A DNA stretch of 64,000 nt from Klebsiella ornithinolytica NBRC 105727 = ATCC 31898 (GTDB lineage Bacteria > Pseudomonadota > Gammaproteobacteria > Enterobacterales > Enterobacteriaceae), in assembly GCF_001598295.1 (NCBI RefSeq), contig NZ_BCYR01000002.1, forward strand, positions 1 through 64,000, read 5' to 3'. Shown piece by piece: positions 51,178 through 61,102 of this stretch; position 1 is the stretch's first letter; each line of letters begins with the position of its first letter. Under the pieces are notes generated by a model. That model was not told the origin of the DNA, ran no database searches, and saw only the letters and a list, made by a program, of their open reading frames with translations. The position numbers and the translations under genes were made by a program.

Positions 51178-52736
51178 ATATGAGTCGCACCTCTTTTACC
51201 GGTTTTCGCCCGCTGCTGTTGGCCGTTGCGCTGGCAGCGGCTATCGCCCCGGCTTATGCTGCCGTGCCCAAAGATATGCTGGTCATCGGTAAAGCCGCCG
51301 ATCCGCAGACGCTCGACCCGGCCGTCACTATTGATAATAACGACTGGACGGTCACCTACCCGGCCTATCAGCGGCTGGTCAAATACAAAACCCAGGACGG
51401 GAAAGGCTCAACGGACGTCGAGGGCGACCTGGCCGAAAGCTGGCAGGTCTCTGATGACGGTAAAACCTGGACCTTTTCACTGCACAAAAACATGCAGTTT
51501 GACGACGGCACGCCGGTCACCGCCGAAGCGGTAAAACTCTCTTTCGAACGCCTGATGCGCATTAAGCAAGGTCCTTCGGAAGCCTTCCCGAGCGGGCTGA
51601 AAATTGAGGCCGTGGATCCCGCCACGGTGCGCTTCATCCTGCCGGACTCGTTCGCTCCGTTCCTCCACACCCTGGCCAATGATGGCGCGTCGATCGTCAA
51701 CCCGGCGGTCCTGAAGGCCAACGCCGCCGATGACGCCCGCGCCTGGCTGGCGGAACACACCGCCGGCTCGGGAGCCTATATGCTGCAGCGCTGGCAGAAA
51801 GGCCAGCAGCTGGTGCTGGTGCCCAACCCGCACTTCAGCGGCACGAAGCCGACCTTTAAACGCGTGACGGTGAAGATTATTGGTGAAAGCGCCGCCCGCC
51901 GTCTGCAGCTGACCAAGGGCGATCTGGATATTGCCGATGCGCTGCCGGTCGACCAGTTTGCGGCCCTGAAGAAACAGGATAGCGTGGCGGTGTATGACTA
52001 TCCGGCGCTACGCGTGACCTACCTGTATCTCAACAACAGCAAAGCGCCGATGAATCAGGTCGATTTACGCCGCGCCGTCTCCTGGGCCACCGATTATCAA
52101 GGGATGGTCAGCGGCATTCTCGGCGGCAACGGCAAACAGATGCGCGGCCCAATCCCCGACGGTATGTGGGGCTTTGACCCGAGCGCGATGCAGTATTCCC
52201 TTGATATGGATAAAGCCAAAGCCGCGCTGGCCAACGTCGCCGATAAGCCAAAAACCCTGTCGTTCCTCTACTCCGATAACGACCCGAACTGGGAGCCGAT
52301 TGCGCTCTCCACCCAGGCAAATCTGCAAACCCTCGGCATCCAGGTGAAGCTGGAAAAACTGGCTAACGCCACCATGCGCGAGCGCATTGGTAAAGGGGAT
52401 TACGATATCGCTATCGGCAACTGGAGCCCGGATTTCGCCGACCCCTATATGTTCATGAACTACTGGTTCGAGTCAGATAAAAAAGGGCTGCCGGGCAACC
52501 GTTCGTTCTATGCCAACCCGCAGGTTGACGCGCTGCTCAAACAGGCCGTCGCCACTACCGACCAGACAGAACGCACCCGGGATTATCAGGCGGCGCAGAA
52601 AACCGTTATCGATGAGGCCGCCTACGTCTATCTGTTCCAGAAGAACTACCAGGTGGCGATGAATAAAGAGGTCAAGGGCTTCGTCTTCAACCCGATGCTT
52701 GAGCAGATTTTCAATATTGCCGATATGCACAAATAG
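51174..52736 (+). CDS. ddpA: DdpA, D-Ala-D-Ala periplasmic binding protein
   Basis: The 520-residue protein has a signal peptide (LLLAVALAAAIAPAYAAV) and the SBP_bac_5 (DppA/OppA) fold: PQTLDPAVT, NPHFSGTKPTFKRVTV and LYSDNDPNWEPIALS. It delivers D-Ala-D-Ala and similar dipeptides to DdpBC. It follows ddpX with a 4-base overlap. A stable intercistronic hairpin (52755-52778) separates it from ddpB, which may raise ddpA expression relative to the permease genes. Confidence 0.9.
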   Translation: MNMSRTSFTGFRPLLLAVALAAAIAPAYAAVPKDMLVIGKAADPQTLDPAVTIDNNDWTVTYPAYQRLVKYKTQDGKGSTDVEGDLAESWQVSDDGKTWTFSLHKNMQFDDGTPVTAEAVKLSFERLMRIKQGPSEAFPSGLKIEAVDPATVRFILPDSFAPFLHTLANDGASIVNPAVLKANAADDARAWLAEHTAGSGAYMLQRWQKGQQLVLVPNPHFSGTKPTFKRVTVKIIGESAARRLQLTKGDLDIADALPVDQFAALKKQDSVAVYDYPALRVTYLYLNNSKAPMNQVDLRRAVSWATDYQGMVSGILGGNGKQMRGPIPDGMWGFDPSAMQYSLDMDKAKAALANVADKPKTLSFLYSDNDPNWEPIALSTQANLQTLGIQVKLEKLANATMRERIGKGDYDIAIGNWSPDFADPYMFMNYWFESDKKGLPGNRSFYANPQVDALLKQAVATTDQTERTRDYQAAQKTVIDEAAYVYLFQKNYQVAMNKEVKGFVFNPMLEQIFNIADMHK

Positions 52737-52754
52737 CGCATCTTAACCTTGTGA

Positions 52755-52778
52755 TGCCGGGCCGTCGCGGGCCCGGCA
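52755..52778. repeat. Intercistronic GC-rich hairpin between ddpA and ddpB
   Basis: TGCCGGGCC (52755-52763) and GGCCCGGCA (52770-52778) form a perfect 9-bp stem with a 6-base loop. It has the look of a REP-derived element and could protect the 3' end of the ddpA message. Confidence 0.55.
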
Positions 52779-52790
52779 GAGGGCGTCATC

Positions 52791-53810
52791 ATGAGTTTCT
52801 GGGGTTTAATTCGACAACGCAGTTGGGGGCTGGTCCTCGTCGTCGCCGGCGTCTGCGTGATCACCTTTATTATTTCGCACCTCATTCCCGGCGATCCGGC
52901 GCGGCTGCTGGCAGGCGATCGCGCGAGCGACGAAATCGTCCGCCATATCCGCCAGCAGCTGGGGCTGGATTTGCCGTTATGGCAGCAGTTTTTCCATTAT
53001 GTCAACGCCCTGCTGCACGGCGATCTGGGGACCTCCATCCGTACCGGGCGTCCGGTGCTGGAAGATTTAAAGACCTTTTTCCCGGCCACGCTCGAACTGG
53101 CGATCTGCGCCCTGTTTATCGCGCTGGTGGTCGGCATTCCGCTGGGGGTACTTTCGGCGGTATATCGCAACCGCTGGACCGATCACCTGGTTCGCCTGAT
53201 GGCGCTGACCGGAATCTCGACCCCGGCGTTCTGGCTGGGGCTGGGAGTGATTGTCCTGTTTTACGGCAAACTGGACTGGCTGCCCGGCAGCGGGCGCCTT
53301 GACGACTGGTTTGACCCGCCCACCCGCGTGACCGGCTTTTATCTGATCGATTCGCTGCTGGAAGGCAACATCGACGTGTTCTTTAACGCGCTGCAGCATC
53401 TGATTCTGCCGGCAACCACGCTGGCCTTCGTCCACCTGGGGATTGTCGCCCGGCAAATTCGCTCCGCCATGCTGGAGCAGCTGAGTGAAGATTATATCCG
53501 CACGGCGCTGGCCAGCGGCCTGCCAAAATGGACCATCGTGATGCGCTATGCGCTGCCTAACGCGCTGATTCCCTCAGTCACGGTGCTGGGGCTGGCGCTG
53601 GGCGATCTGCTGTACGGCGCGGTGCTGACCGAAACCGTCTTTGCCTGGCCCGGAATGGGCGCCTACGTCGTCTCCTCTATTCAGGCGCTCGATTTCCCGG
53701 CGGTGATGGGCTTTGCCGTGGTGGTGTCCTTTGCTTACGTGCTGGTCAATCTGCTCGTCGACCTGCTCTATTTATGGATAGACCCGCGCATGGGTCGGGG
53801 AGAAAACTAA
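52791..53810 (+). CDS. ddpB: DdpB, dipeptide ABC permease
   Basis: The 339-residue protein matches DppB/DdpB. It has six membrane segments, SHLIPGDPARLLAGD (the first periplasmic part), the EAA-type loop AMLEQLSEDYIRTALASGL and VFAWPGMGAYVVSSIQALDF. E. coli DdpB has 340 residues. It forms the channel with DdpC. It is 54 bases after ddpA, and its stop is next to the ddpC start. Confidence 0.9.
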   Translation: MSFWGLIRQRSWGLVLVVAGVCVITFIISHLIPGDPARLLAGDRASDEIVRHIRQQLGLDLPLWQQFFHYVNALLHGDLGTSIRTGRPVLEDLKTFFPATLELAICALFIALVVGIPLGVLSAVYRNRWTDHLVRLMALTGISTPAFWLGLGVIVLFYGKLDWLPGSGRLDDWFDPPTRVTGFYLIDSLLEGNIDVFFNALQHLILPATTLAFVHLGIVARQIRSAMLEQLSEDYIRTALASGLPKWTIVMRYALPNALIPSVTVLGLALGDLLYGAVLTETVFAWPGMGAYVVSSIQALDFPAVMGFAVVVSFAYVLVNLLVDLLYLWIDPRMGRGEN

Positions 53811-54707
53811 GTGATGATGACCCAGGAACGCCCCGGCGCTATCGAAAAAACCCGCCGCAACACCGTGTGGAAGCGCCGTCTGTGGCTGATACGCAAAAGC
53901 CCGCTGACGCTGATCGGCGGCGCCATTATGTTGATCATGCTGTTTTTGATGATCTTCTCGCCGTGGCTGGTACCGCACGATCCCAACGCAATCGATCTCA
54001 CCGCCCGTCTGCAGGCGCCGTCGCTGTCCCACTGGTTCGGTACCGACGAGGTCGGTCGCGATCTGTTCAGTCGGGTGCTGATCGGTAGCCAGCAATCGAT
54101 CGCCGCCGGCCTGGCGGTGGTGCTGATCGCCGGGATCAGCGGTTCGCTGCTGGGCTGCCTTTCCGGCGTGCTCGGCGGACGCAGCGATGCGCTGATCATG
54201 CGGCTGATGGATATCATGCTGTCGATCCCTTCGCTGGTGCTGACGATGGCGCTGGCCGCCGCGTTAGGCCCAAGCTTATTCAACGCCATGCTGGCGATCG
54301 CTATTGTGCGTATTCCGTTTTATGTCCGTCTGGCGCGGGGACAGACGCTGGTGGTGCGCCAGCACAGCTTCGTCGAAGCTTCGGTAACCTTCGGCGCCTC
54401 CCGCTGGCACCTGATCAGCTGGCATATTTTACGCAACGCCCTGCCGCCGCTGGTGGTGCAGGCATCGCTGGATATCGGCAGCGCCATTTTGATGGCGGCG
54501 ACGCTAGGGTTTATCGGCCTCGGCGCGCAACAGCCTACCGCTGAGTGGGGCGCGATGGTGGCAAACGGTCGCAACTACGTCCTCGATCAGTGGTGGTACT
54601 GCGCCTTCCCGGGAGCGGCGATCTTGATCACCGCCGTCGGTTTTAATCTGTTTGGGGACGGGATCCAGGATTTACTGGATCCGAAGTCCGGAGGACGCAA
54701 CGCATGA
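53811..54707 (+). CDS. ddpC: DdpC, dipeptide ABC permease
   Basis: The 298-residue protein is as long as E. coli DdpC. It has the DppC-type pattern: an N-terminal helix after RKSPLTLIGGAIML, the WFGTDEVGRDLFSRVLIGS segment and the EAA loop RQHSFVEASVTFGASRWHL. The GTG at 53811 is spaced best from GGGGAG; ATG codons at 53814 and 53817 are alternatives. The start abuts ddpB's stop, and its end overlaps ddpD by 4 bases. Confidence 0.9.
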   Translation: MMMTQERPGAIEKTRRNTVWKRRLWLIRKSPLTLIGGAIMLIMLFLMIFSPWLVPHDPNAIDLTARLQAPSLSHWFGTDEVGRDLFSRVLIGSQQSIAAGLAVVLIAGISGSLLGCLSGVLGGRSDALIMRLMDIMLSIPSLVLTMALAAALGPSLFNAMLAIAIVRIPFYVRLARGQTLVVRQHSFVEASVTFGASRWHLISWHILRNALPPLVVQASLDIGSAILMAATLGFIGLGAQQPTAEWGAMVANGRNYVLDQWWYCAFPGAAILITAVGFNLFGDGIQDLLDPKSGGRNA

Positions 54708-55690
54708 GTAATCGGGTTCTGACAATCGACAACGTCCGTTTGAGCTTCCCCGTCTACCAGGGGGAAGTACATGTACTGAACGCGGTCTCGATGCATATTG
54801 ACCGCGGCGAAATCGTCGGCGTGGTGGGGGAATCGGGCTCCGGCAAATCCGTCACCGCCATGCTGGCGATGCGTCTGCTGCCGCCGGCAAGCTATCAGAT
54901 TCACAGCGGTCAGGTGACGCTGATGGGAAACGATATTCTCAAGGCTTCAGAGCAAGAGATGCGCGATATCCGCGGCCGTCGGGTGGCGATGATTTTTCAG
55001 GAGCCGATGACCGCCCTGAATCCAACGCGGCGAATCGGCAAGCAGATGGTCGACGTTATTCGTCAGCATCGTCCCCTTTCTGCCCGCGAGGCGCGCGCCA
55101 GGGCGGTGGCGCTGCTGGCGGATATGCAGATCGCCGATCCGCAGCGGGTGATGGAGCGTTACCCCTTCGAACTCTCCGGCGGGATGCGCCAGCGGGTGAT
55201 GATCGCCATCGCCTTTTCCTGCGAGCCCGACCTGCTGATTGCCGATGAACCGACCACCGCGCTGGACGTGACCGTTCAGCGCCAGGTGCTGCGCCTGCTA
55301 AAACAGAAAGCGCTGGCCACGGGCACCGCGGTGCTGTTTATCAGCCACGATATGGCGGTGGTTTCACAGATCTGCGATCGGCTGTACGTCATGTATGCCG
55401 GCGCGGTGATTGAAAGCGGATTAACACAGCAGGTGCTGCATCAGCCTCTGCATCCCTACTCCGTCGGCCTGCTCGACAGCGCCCCGGATAACGGCGAGCC
55501 GCGTTCGCTGCTGCGCTCAATTCCCGGCACGGTGCCGAATCTGGCGCGATTACCGGGCGGCTGCGCCTTTCGCGAACGCTGCTTTGCCGCCGGCGAGGGC
55601 TGCGGCATCACGCCGGTGCTCCGCCCGATAGAACAGACCGGGCAGCAGGCGGCCTGCTGGTACCCTCAACGGGAGAAAACGCATGTCTGA
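54704..55690 (+). CDS. ddpD: DdpD, dipeptide ABC ATPase
   Basis: The 328-residue protein is an OppD-type ATPase: Walker [10 protein letters not shown]-loop [10 protein letters not shown], signature LSGGMRQR, Walker [13 protein letters not shown] and the C-terminal Cys-rich tail ([14 protein letters not shown]) typical of dipeptide ATPases with an iron-sulfur site. E. coli DdpD has 328 residues. It overlaps ddpC by 4 and ddpF by 8 bases. Confidence 0.92.
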   Translation: MSNRVLTIDNVRLSFPVYQGEVHVLNAVSMHIDRGEIVGVVGESGSGKSVTAMLAMRLLPPASYQIHSGQVTLMGNDILKASEQEMRDIRGRRVAMIFQEPMTALNPTRRIGKQMVDVIRQHRPLSAREARARAVALLADMQIADPQRVMERYPFELSGGMRQRVMIAIAFSCEPDLLIADEPTTALDVTVQRQVLRLLKQKALATGTAVLFISHDMAVVSQICDRLYVMYAGAVIESGLTQQVLHQPLHPYSVGLLDSAPDNGEPRSLLRSIPGTVPNLARLPGGCAFRERCFAAGEGCGITPVLRPIEQTGQQAACWYPQREKTHV

Positions 55691-56648
55691 GATGCTGCTG
55701 AAACTGAACGATGTTCATCTTAACTTCCCGGCGCGTAAGAACTGGCGCGGCAAAGTCGTCGAACGGGTATATGCGCTAAACGGGCTGGATATCACGGCGT
55801 ATCGCGGTGAAACCTTAGGTATCGTCGGCGAGTCCGGCTGCGGGAAAAGTACCCTTGCAAAGCTGCTGATGGGCATGCTTAAGCCCTCTCACGGCCAGTT
55901 TGAGCGCGCGACGACGTCCGGCAGCGGGCGTATGCAGATGGTGTTTCAGGATCCGCTCTCCTCACTGGATCCACGGCTACCGGTCTGGCGCACTATCACC
56001 GAGCCGGTATGGATCCAGTCGCGCCCCAGTGAACAGGCCCGACGCCTTCTGGCTGAGCAGCTGGCGTTGCAGGTAGGTATCCGCCCGGAGTATCTCGACC
56101 GCCTGCCGCACGAGTTTTCCGGCGGCCAGCGCCAGCGCATTGCCATTGCCCGCGCGCTGTCGGCAAAGCCGGATATTATCGTGCTGGATGAGCCGACCTC
56201 GGCGCTGGATATTTCGGTACAGGCGCAGATCCTCAACCTGCTGGTCGAGCTGCAAAAACAGCAGAACCTGACCTATGTCCTGATTTCGCATAACGTGTCC
56301 GTAGTGCGCCATATGAGCGATCGCGTCGCCGTGATGTATCTCGGACAAATCGTTGAGATGGGCGAGGCGCGTCAGGTCCTCGATAACCCGGCCCATCCCT
56401 ATACCCGGCTATTGATGGATTCGGTACCGCGTATCGGCTCAGCGCTGGGCGAAGCGCCGCGCAACACGGAATTACCCGGCAATCGCCATCTGCCCGAGGG
56501 CTGCTACTTCCGCGATCGCTGTCCGTTCGCCGGCGCGGGCTGCGAGAAACCGCAGCCGCTACGCCCGTCGGGTAACGGGACCGCGGCCCGTTGCTGGCAG
56601 GCGGAAGCGCTAATCGGTCAGCCGCTCAACGCCGGGAAGGCCCTCTAG
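55683..56648 (+). CDS. ddpF: DdpF, dipeptide ABC ATPase
   Basis: The 321-residue protein is an OppF-type ATPase: Walker A GESGCGKST, Q-loop FQDPLSSLDP, signature FSGGQRQR, Walker [13 protein letters not shown] and a Cys-rich tail (CYFRDRCPFAGAGC). E. coli DdpF is slightly shorter (308). It is the last ddp gene. Its TAG stop overlaps the stop of the convergent adhesin gene (they share CTAG), so no terminator fits between them. Confidence 0.92.
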   Translation: MSEMLLKLNDVHLNFPARKNWRGKVVERVYALNGLDITAYRGETLGIVGESGCGKSTLAKLLMGMLKPSHGQFERATTSGSGRMQMVFQDPLSSLDPRLPVWRTITEPVWIQSRPSEQARRLLAEQLALQVGIRPEYLDRLPHEFSGGQRQRIAIARALSAKPDIIVLDEPTSALDISVQAQILNLLVELQKQQNLTYVLISHNVSVVRHMSDRVAVMYLGQIVEMGEARQVLDNPAHPYTRLLMDSVPRIGSALGEAPRNTELPGNRHLPEGCYFRDRCPFAGAGCEKPQPLRPSGNGTAARCWQAEALIGQPLNAGKAL

Positions 56649-57751
56649 TTGTATTCGAGCGCGAAGGTCGCCAGACCGTTAGCCCGTCCGGGCGTCACGA
56701 CATCTCCCGTTTGCACGTATCGGGCGGTGAAGTTGATGCTTTCGGCCGCGGCGGCGTTCCCGCCCGCGATATGCTTAAGAACCGGCAGGTTGCTGGATTC
56801 GTTGATTTTCACCGGGGTTCCCGCAGAGGGCGCCGGCGCGGGATTGTTGCCATAGCTTAGCTCGATTCCTACACCGCTCGCGGCCCCGTCGACTTTTTCC
56901 AGCGCCAGGGTATCGCTGACGCCGGGATCGGCGGTCACGCCAAAAAAACCAATACGGATATCGGTGGGCGTGGTGCAAGAGACCGGGATGCTGAAGGTCT
57001 GCGCCACCCCGGCGGCGGTGCTTTTGCCTTTGAATTCGGCTTTATTGACCGTACCCAGATTAACGTTAATCGTCGGGCGAGCCACCTGACAGCTACCGCT
57101 GGCGCCGATATCCACGTTGAGCGCAGCGAGGTCGATACTCACCGGCGCGCTGGCCGTTCGGGCGGTGCGGCTGCTGTCCTGCTCCTCGATGTATAAATTT
57201 CCTACCTGCGGCAGCCCCGGGACACTGGCGTGGTTGCCGCTGACCAACGCGACATCGCCGGTTTTATAAAAGGTGATATACGCCTTCACCACCACCTCCC
57301 GCTGGGCAAGCAGCGTTGACAGCTGTGAACTCTCGCAAACCGTCACGGATTCACTTCCAGCGGGTGCATTGCTGCCGTCAATATAGTGAACAGGACCGCC
57401 GCCGCACTGAAAGCCCAACGAATAGCCCATCCCGCTGAGCGCGGAGGCATAAACATGCTGGCCGTTAATGATTCGCGGCGAGCCGGCCGTGTTGATCTGC
57501 CGGTACACAATACGTTTCCAGCTGGCGCCGGGCAGCTGCAGATCGCAAACGAAGTGAATACCGCCGCCGCTATCGGCCATTGCGTTGGTCATCTGCGTAT
57601 CGGCGCGTAGCGTCGGCAAATAGCGAATGTTCGGCACGTTAATCGTCATCTGCCCTACGCGACCGCCGCAGCTCTCGGCCCATCCGGGTTGACTATAGAT
57701 TGCCGACAATAACAGGCACAGCAACGCGACTAAACGAAAGCCGTAATACAT
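56645..57751 (-). CDS. Fimbrial adhesin/tip protein
   Basis: The 368-residue protein has a signal peptide (FRLVALLCLLLSAIYSQPGWA), a Cys-rich N-terminal domain (SCGGRVGQ... CDLQLPGASW), and a C-terminal pilin domain from about residue 215 with a Cys pair, ending in FALEYN as chaperone-usher pilins do. It is the last gene of the fimbrial operon, the usual place of the adhesin. The N-terminal domain probably binds a host or surface glycan, unidentified. It is convergent with ddpF and overlaps it by 4 bases. Confidence 0.8.
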   Translation of the reverse strand: MYYGFRLVALLCLLLSAIYSQPGWAESCGGRVGQMTINVPNIRYLPTLRADTQMTNAMADSGGGIHFVCDLQLPGASWKRIVYRQINTAGSPRIINGQHVYASALSGMGYSLGFQCGGGPVHYIDGSNAPAGSESVTVCESSQLSTLLAQREVVVKAYITFYKTGDVALVSGNHASVPGLPQVGNLYIEEQDSSRTARTASAPVSIDLAALNVDIGASGSCQVARPTINVNLGTVNKAEFKGKSTAAGVAQTFSIPVSCTTPTDIRIGFFGVTADPGVSDTLALEKVDGAASGVGIELSYGNNPAPAPSAGTPVKINESSNLPVLKHIAGGNAAAAESINFTARYVQTGDVVTPGRANGLATFALEYN

Positions 57752-57767
57752 GGCTTTTCTCCTCGGT

Positions 57768-60305
57768 TTACAAACAAAGACCCGCCGCAGTTTTCACCAC
57801 ATTCTGCTGCTGACGGTCGGAAAGATGAAAATGTAGCGAGCATTTCCGCGAAATGTTGTTATCGACCCAGTCCGCGTCGAGCGTACCCTCTTCCGGTATC
57901 CCACTGAGGTACACCTGGCCGCTATCGGCCACCATGCCTCCCGCTGCCGCCCCGGTGTCGTCCCCTTCGGGGTGCAAATGTACGCTGGCGCCAAACGGAA
58001 TCGCCCCGTTCCTGTCGTGGAGGGTAAACAGCACGCGATTACCGATATGGGTCCGGTAGTTCGCCAGGACTATCGCGCCGCCGCCGGGAATCACGGTTTG
58101 CCCTTGTAGATCGACATCGGTGTCGTTGGTCATCGATTCAGTATCCAGGGTCAGGGTATTTTTTCGGTACACCGTTAAGGTCGGCACCACGGCATAGCCC
58201 CGCCCATCGGTGTGGATATTGCTCCCGTTCTGAATGGCCACATTCGCCGCGCCGGGCGCCCGAACGATAGCAAAGCTGTCGCCAACCGGTTGGCCTAATG
58301 TCACGCCGTAGGGATGCGCAACGAGCGAGCCGGCGGCTCCCCAGGTCAGCTGGTGACTTACGCGGTCATGGCGATAACCCAGCTGGGCGCTGCCGTATCC
58401 ACCGTGGTAATCCAGAGCGGCGCTACTGTTGCTCCCCTGCCCGGCATTAGCGTACCCCTGCTGAACGGAATAATAGAGATGAGGACGATGTGGCACCGAG
58501 CCATACATCGAAACCTGCTGCGAAGTGTGCCCATTGTTATCGGAGGTCGTGCTGTAACTCAGGGAGCTGTCCGCCAGCGGGCCACCCAGCGGAATATTGA
58601 GGTTAAATGACCAGGCGCTGTCCGCTTGATCATGATCGGCAGATTGCGTGTAGTAATAGCCCACTCCCCACGCGATCCCTTTCCAGGCGCTATAGAACCC
58701 CAGGTGCACCGTTTCATCGTGGCCGCTGCTGTGCCAGTAGTTCTGCGAGTAAGCAGAAATGGCCAGACTACTGAGAGAACCAACCGCCTGGGCAACGGAG
58801 AGCTCTTCCCGGCTACGTTTGTGATCAAGCTGTCCGTCCGGGCTTTCGAGCGCATTGGCCTCGCTAAAGTCGTCATAGCCGCTCGACGAGTAACGATAGC
58901 TGGCGAGGCTAAAAGAGGTGCCGGTCCGGACAAAATCTTTCTGATACTGCACGCGAAACGACTGCCCCACGGAGCGCGTGCTGGAAGGAGCGGTAGTGCT
59001 GGCCCAGGTGACGTCGCCGCCCAGCGATCCCAGCTCACCAAATCCCCGCCCGGCCCCCAACGCCCAGGCCTGATAATTCTGCGCCAGCTGAGTACCGCCG
59101 TATAAAGTCAACGCCGCAGGTAATCCATAAAAGAACGTTCCCTGCACAAATTCCGGCGATCGAACCTGACGCTGACCGGCGTGATAGCGCCCGCCGCTAA
59201 GGCTGAATTTGCTTCGCCCCTCCCGGAGCATAAACGGCACGGCGGAATAAGGCTGGGTAAACGTCCGAACCGACCCGTCGCTCTCTTTCACCTGCACATC
59301 CAGATCGCCACTTTGTGCCGTCGGGTAGAGGTCTTTGATGGCAAAGGCCCCCGGCGAGACGAAGGTTTCATAGATAACGTAGCCGTGCTGCGAGACCGTT
59401 ACTTTGGCATTGCTGTGCGCCATACCGCGAATCACCGGCGCAAAACCCCGCTGGCTGTCGGGCAGCATTTCATCGTCAGACATCAGCTGTACGCCGCGAA
59501 ATGGCACGCTATCGAATACATCGCCGGTTGTGAAGGTATCGCCAATCCGCAGCAGGCTGTTGAGTGATTTCACATCTCGCTGCAACCAGGTGGTTTGGGA
59601 ATGCCAGCGATACTGCCGATCGTACTGCATCGCCGAAATATTGCGTAAGCGCCAGGGCCCCAGGTTCGCCCCGCTGCGTAAATTCAGATAGCTTGACTGG
59701 GTGCGGGTATCAGACTGGCGAGTTTGCGCTCCGGTCAAATTGTAATTAACAAACGCCGCCGGGATCCCGTCATCCCAGCGCACCGGATCGACATAGCCGC
59801 GGCTTTGCGTGTTCATCGCTGCCTGAGGAATACGCATATTCAGACGCTGGCTGGCGAAATCAAAGCGGCTGCTGGCATCGGGAATATAGTGTTCAATCCG
59901 GGTGAAAGTTTCACCGTCATGCAGCGTGTTAAATGCGGTAAAGGCGCTGACGTTCACACCCAATTCGGCCAGTTGCGCGACGGTTAAAACCGGCTGCAGT
60001 GCCCCATTTTCCTCCACAAAGGTGATGGCCCCCTGACCGGCGTCCTGGTTGTTCACCCAGATGTTGACCGAATAAACCCCGGGCTGTTGGCCACCGGATT
60101 TAGCAAAATAGTGCAAGTCCGCCATTTTTTGCTGCGGGCTGGCAAACTCTAAGGCGGCCGGATCGAAGTAATCATCCGCCGATACCCGGGCGCTCTGACA
60201 CAATAAACAGAGCAGCGGCGGCAGGCTTGCGATCAATCGGGAATCCCCGAACGGGGTCGCCATCACGGAATAGCCGTGAAGAATTACAGGGGACTTTTTT
60301 TTCAC
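57768..60305 (-). CDS. Fimbrial outer-membrane usher protein
   Basis: The 845-residue protein is of the FimD type: an N-terminal domain with FDPAALEF, the beta barrel and plug (SRFDFASQRLNMRIPQAAM), and the C-terminal part. GTG at 60305 is the first start; an ATG 14 codons on (60263) is the alternative, and both precede a leader ending near ARVSADD. It assembles and exports the pilin polymers. It lies between chaperone and adhesin, with a 32-base gap to the chaperone gene. Confidence 0.88.
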   Translation of the reverse strand: MKKKSPVILHGYSVMATPFGDSRLIASLPPLLCLLCQSARVSADDYFDPAALEFASPQQKMADLHYFAKSGGQQPGVYSVNIWVNNQDAGQGAITFVEENGALQPVLTVAQLAELGVNVSAFTAFNTLHDGETFTRIEHYIPDASSRFDFASQRLNMRIPQAAMNTQSRGYVDPVRWDDGIPAAFVNYNLTGAQTRQSDTRTQSSYLNLRSGANLGPWRLRNISAMQYDRQYRWHSQTTWLQRDVKSLNSLLRIGDTFTTGDVFDSVPFRGVQLMSDDEMLPDSQRGFAPVIRGMAHSNAKVTVSQHGYVIYETFVSPGAFAIKDLYPTAQSGDLDVQVKESDGSVRTFTQPYSAVPFMLREGRSKFSLSGGRYHAGQRQVRSPEFVQGTFFYGLPAALTLYGGTQLAQNYQAWALGAGRGFGELGSLGGDVTWASTTAPSSTRSVGQSFRVQYQKDFVRTGTSFSLASYRYSSSGYDDFSEANALESPDGQLDHKRSREELSVAQAVGSLSSLAISAYSQNYWHSSGHDETVHLGFYSAWKGIAWGVGYYYTQSADHDQADSAWSFNLNIPLGGPLADSSLSYSTTSDNNGHTSQQVSMYGSVPHRPHLYYSVQQGYANAGQGSNSSAALDYHGGYGSAQLGYRHDRVSHQLTWGAAGSLVAHPYGVTLGQPVGDSFAIVRAPGAANVAIQNGSNIHTDGRGYAVVPTLTVYRKNTLTLDTESMTNDTDVDLQGQTVIPGGGAIVLANYRTHIGNRVLFTLHDRNGAIPFGASVHLHPEGDDTGAAAGGMVADSGQVYLSGIPEEGTLDADWVDNNISRKCSLHFHLSDRQQQNVVKTAAGLCL

Positions 60306-60337
60306 AATCGCTGACCTGGCAATGCAAAGCGCAAGGA

Positions 60338-61003
60338 TTACTGCTGCGCGCTATCCGTAATACCGCCAAAATCATTAATGGCGCGCCACCTAATCGTCCC
60401 TGCACCGTTAACCGGCCACTCTTTGCGGGTTAACGGTCCAATCATGCCGGGTTCATCTATCTCTTTACCGCCCACCGAGAGGGAGAAAAAGGAGACAAAA
60501 TAAGGCGTTGGGTTGTGCGCCACCAGTCGATTACCCTCCACTTTAAAGGTTAATTGCTGCCAGGCTTTCATCGGATCCCCGGCAAGGCTATTCGGTCGAT
60601 AAAAAATCTTGAATTTAGATTTAATATTGACCTGGAGTTTATTCACATCCCCTTTTTGCGTCGGGGCTATGCTTTTTACATTCAGCCAATAAACGGATTC
60701 GCGATCGCGAGGAAGATCGGCGCCAATGAAATTAATTCGCAATACGTTTTCTTGATCCGGGTCGAGACGAAACAGCGGCGGCGTGACAATAAAAGGGACT
60801 GGTCCCTGCTCTTTTTCCACATAGTTTTCTACCCACGACTGCACCAGATAGGGGGAATGCGGATCCGCATTGCTCACTGAAATAGAGGCTTCACGTTTTC
60901 CTTCCTGATATATAACCCGGGTGCCGCCCATAATAATACCGGCCTGGGCCGCAGCGGCTAACAATAAAAAGGCAGCCGCGATACCGGCCAGCATGTTTTT
61001 CAT
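60338..61003 (-). CDS. Fimbrial periplasmic chaperone (PapD-like)
   Basis: The 221-residue protein has a signal peptide (MKNMLAGIAAAFLLLAAAAQ) and the two-domain chaperone fold. Hallmarks are the G1 strand start IIMGGTRVIYQEGKREAS, FIVTPPLFRLDPDQENVLRI and DRESVYWLNVKSIAP. The basic residues that anchor pilin C-termini are present. I chose the ATG at 61003; ATGs at 61015 and 61069 are in frame without clear benefit. It protects the pilins before the usher. Confidence 0.88.
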   Translation of the reverse strand: MKNMLAGIAAAFLLLAAAAQAGIIMGGTRVIYQEGKREASISVSNADPHSPYLVQSWVENYVEKEQGPVPFIVTPPLFRLDPDQENVLRINFIGADLPRDRESVYWLNVKSIAPTQKGDVNKLQVNIKSKFKIFYRPNSLAGDPMKAWQQLTFKVEGNRLVAHNPTPYFVSFFSLSVGGKEIDEPGMIGPLTRKEWPVNGAGTIRWRAINDFGGITDSAQQ

Positions 61004-61102
61004 AATCACAACCATCAGATAAGCGTCTGGAAAACAACGAATAAAAAAGAAACTATCCAGTAAATGCATAATAATGAGCAGGTAAACCTGCTCATTGATG
61101 TG

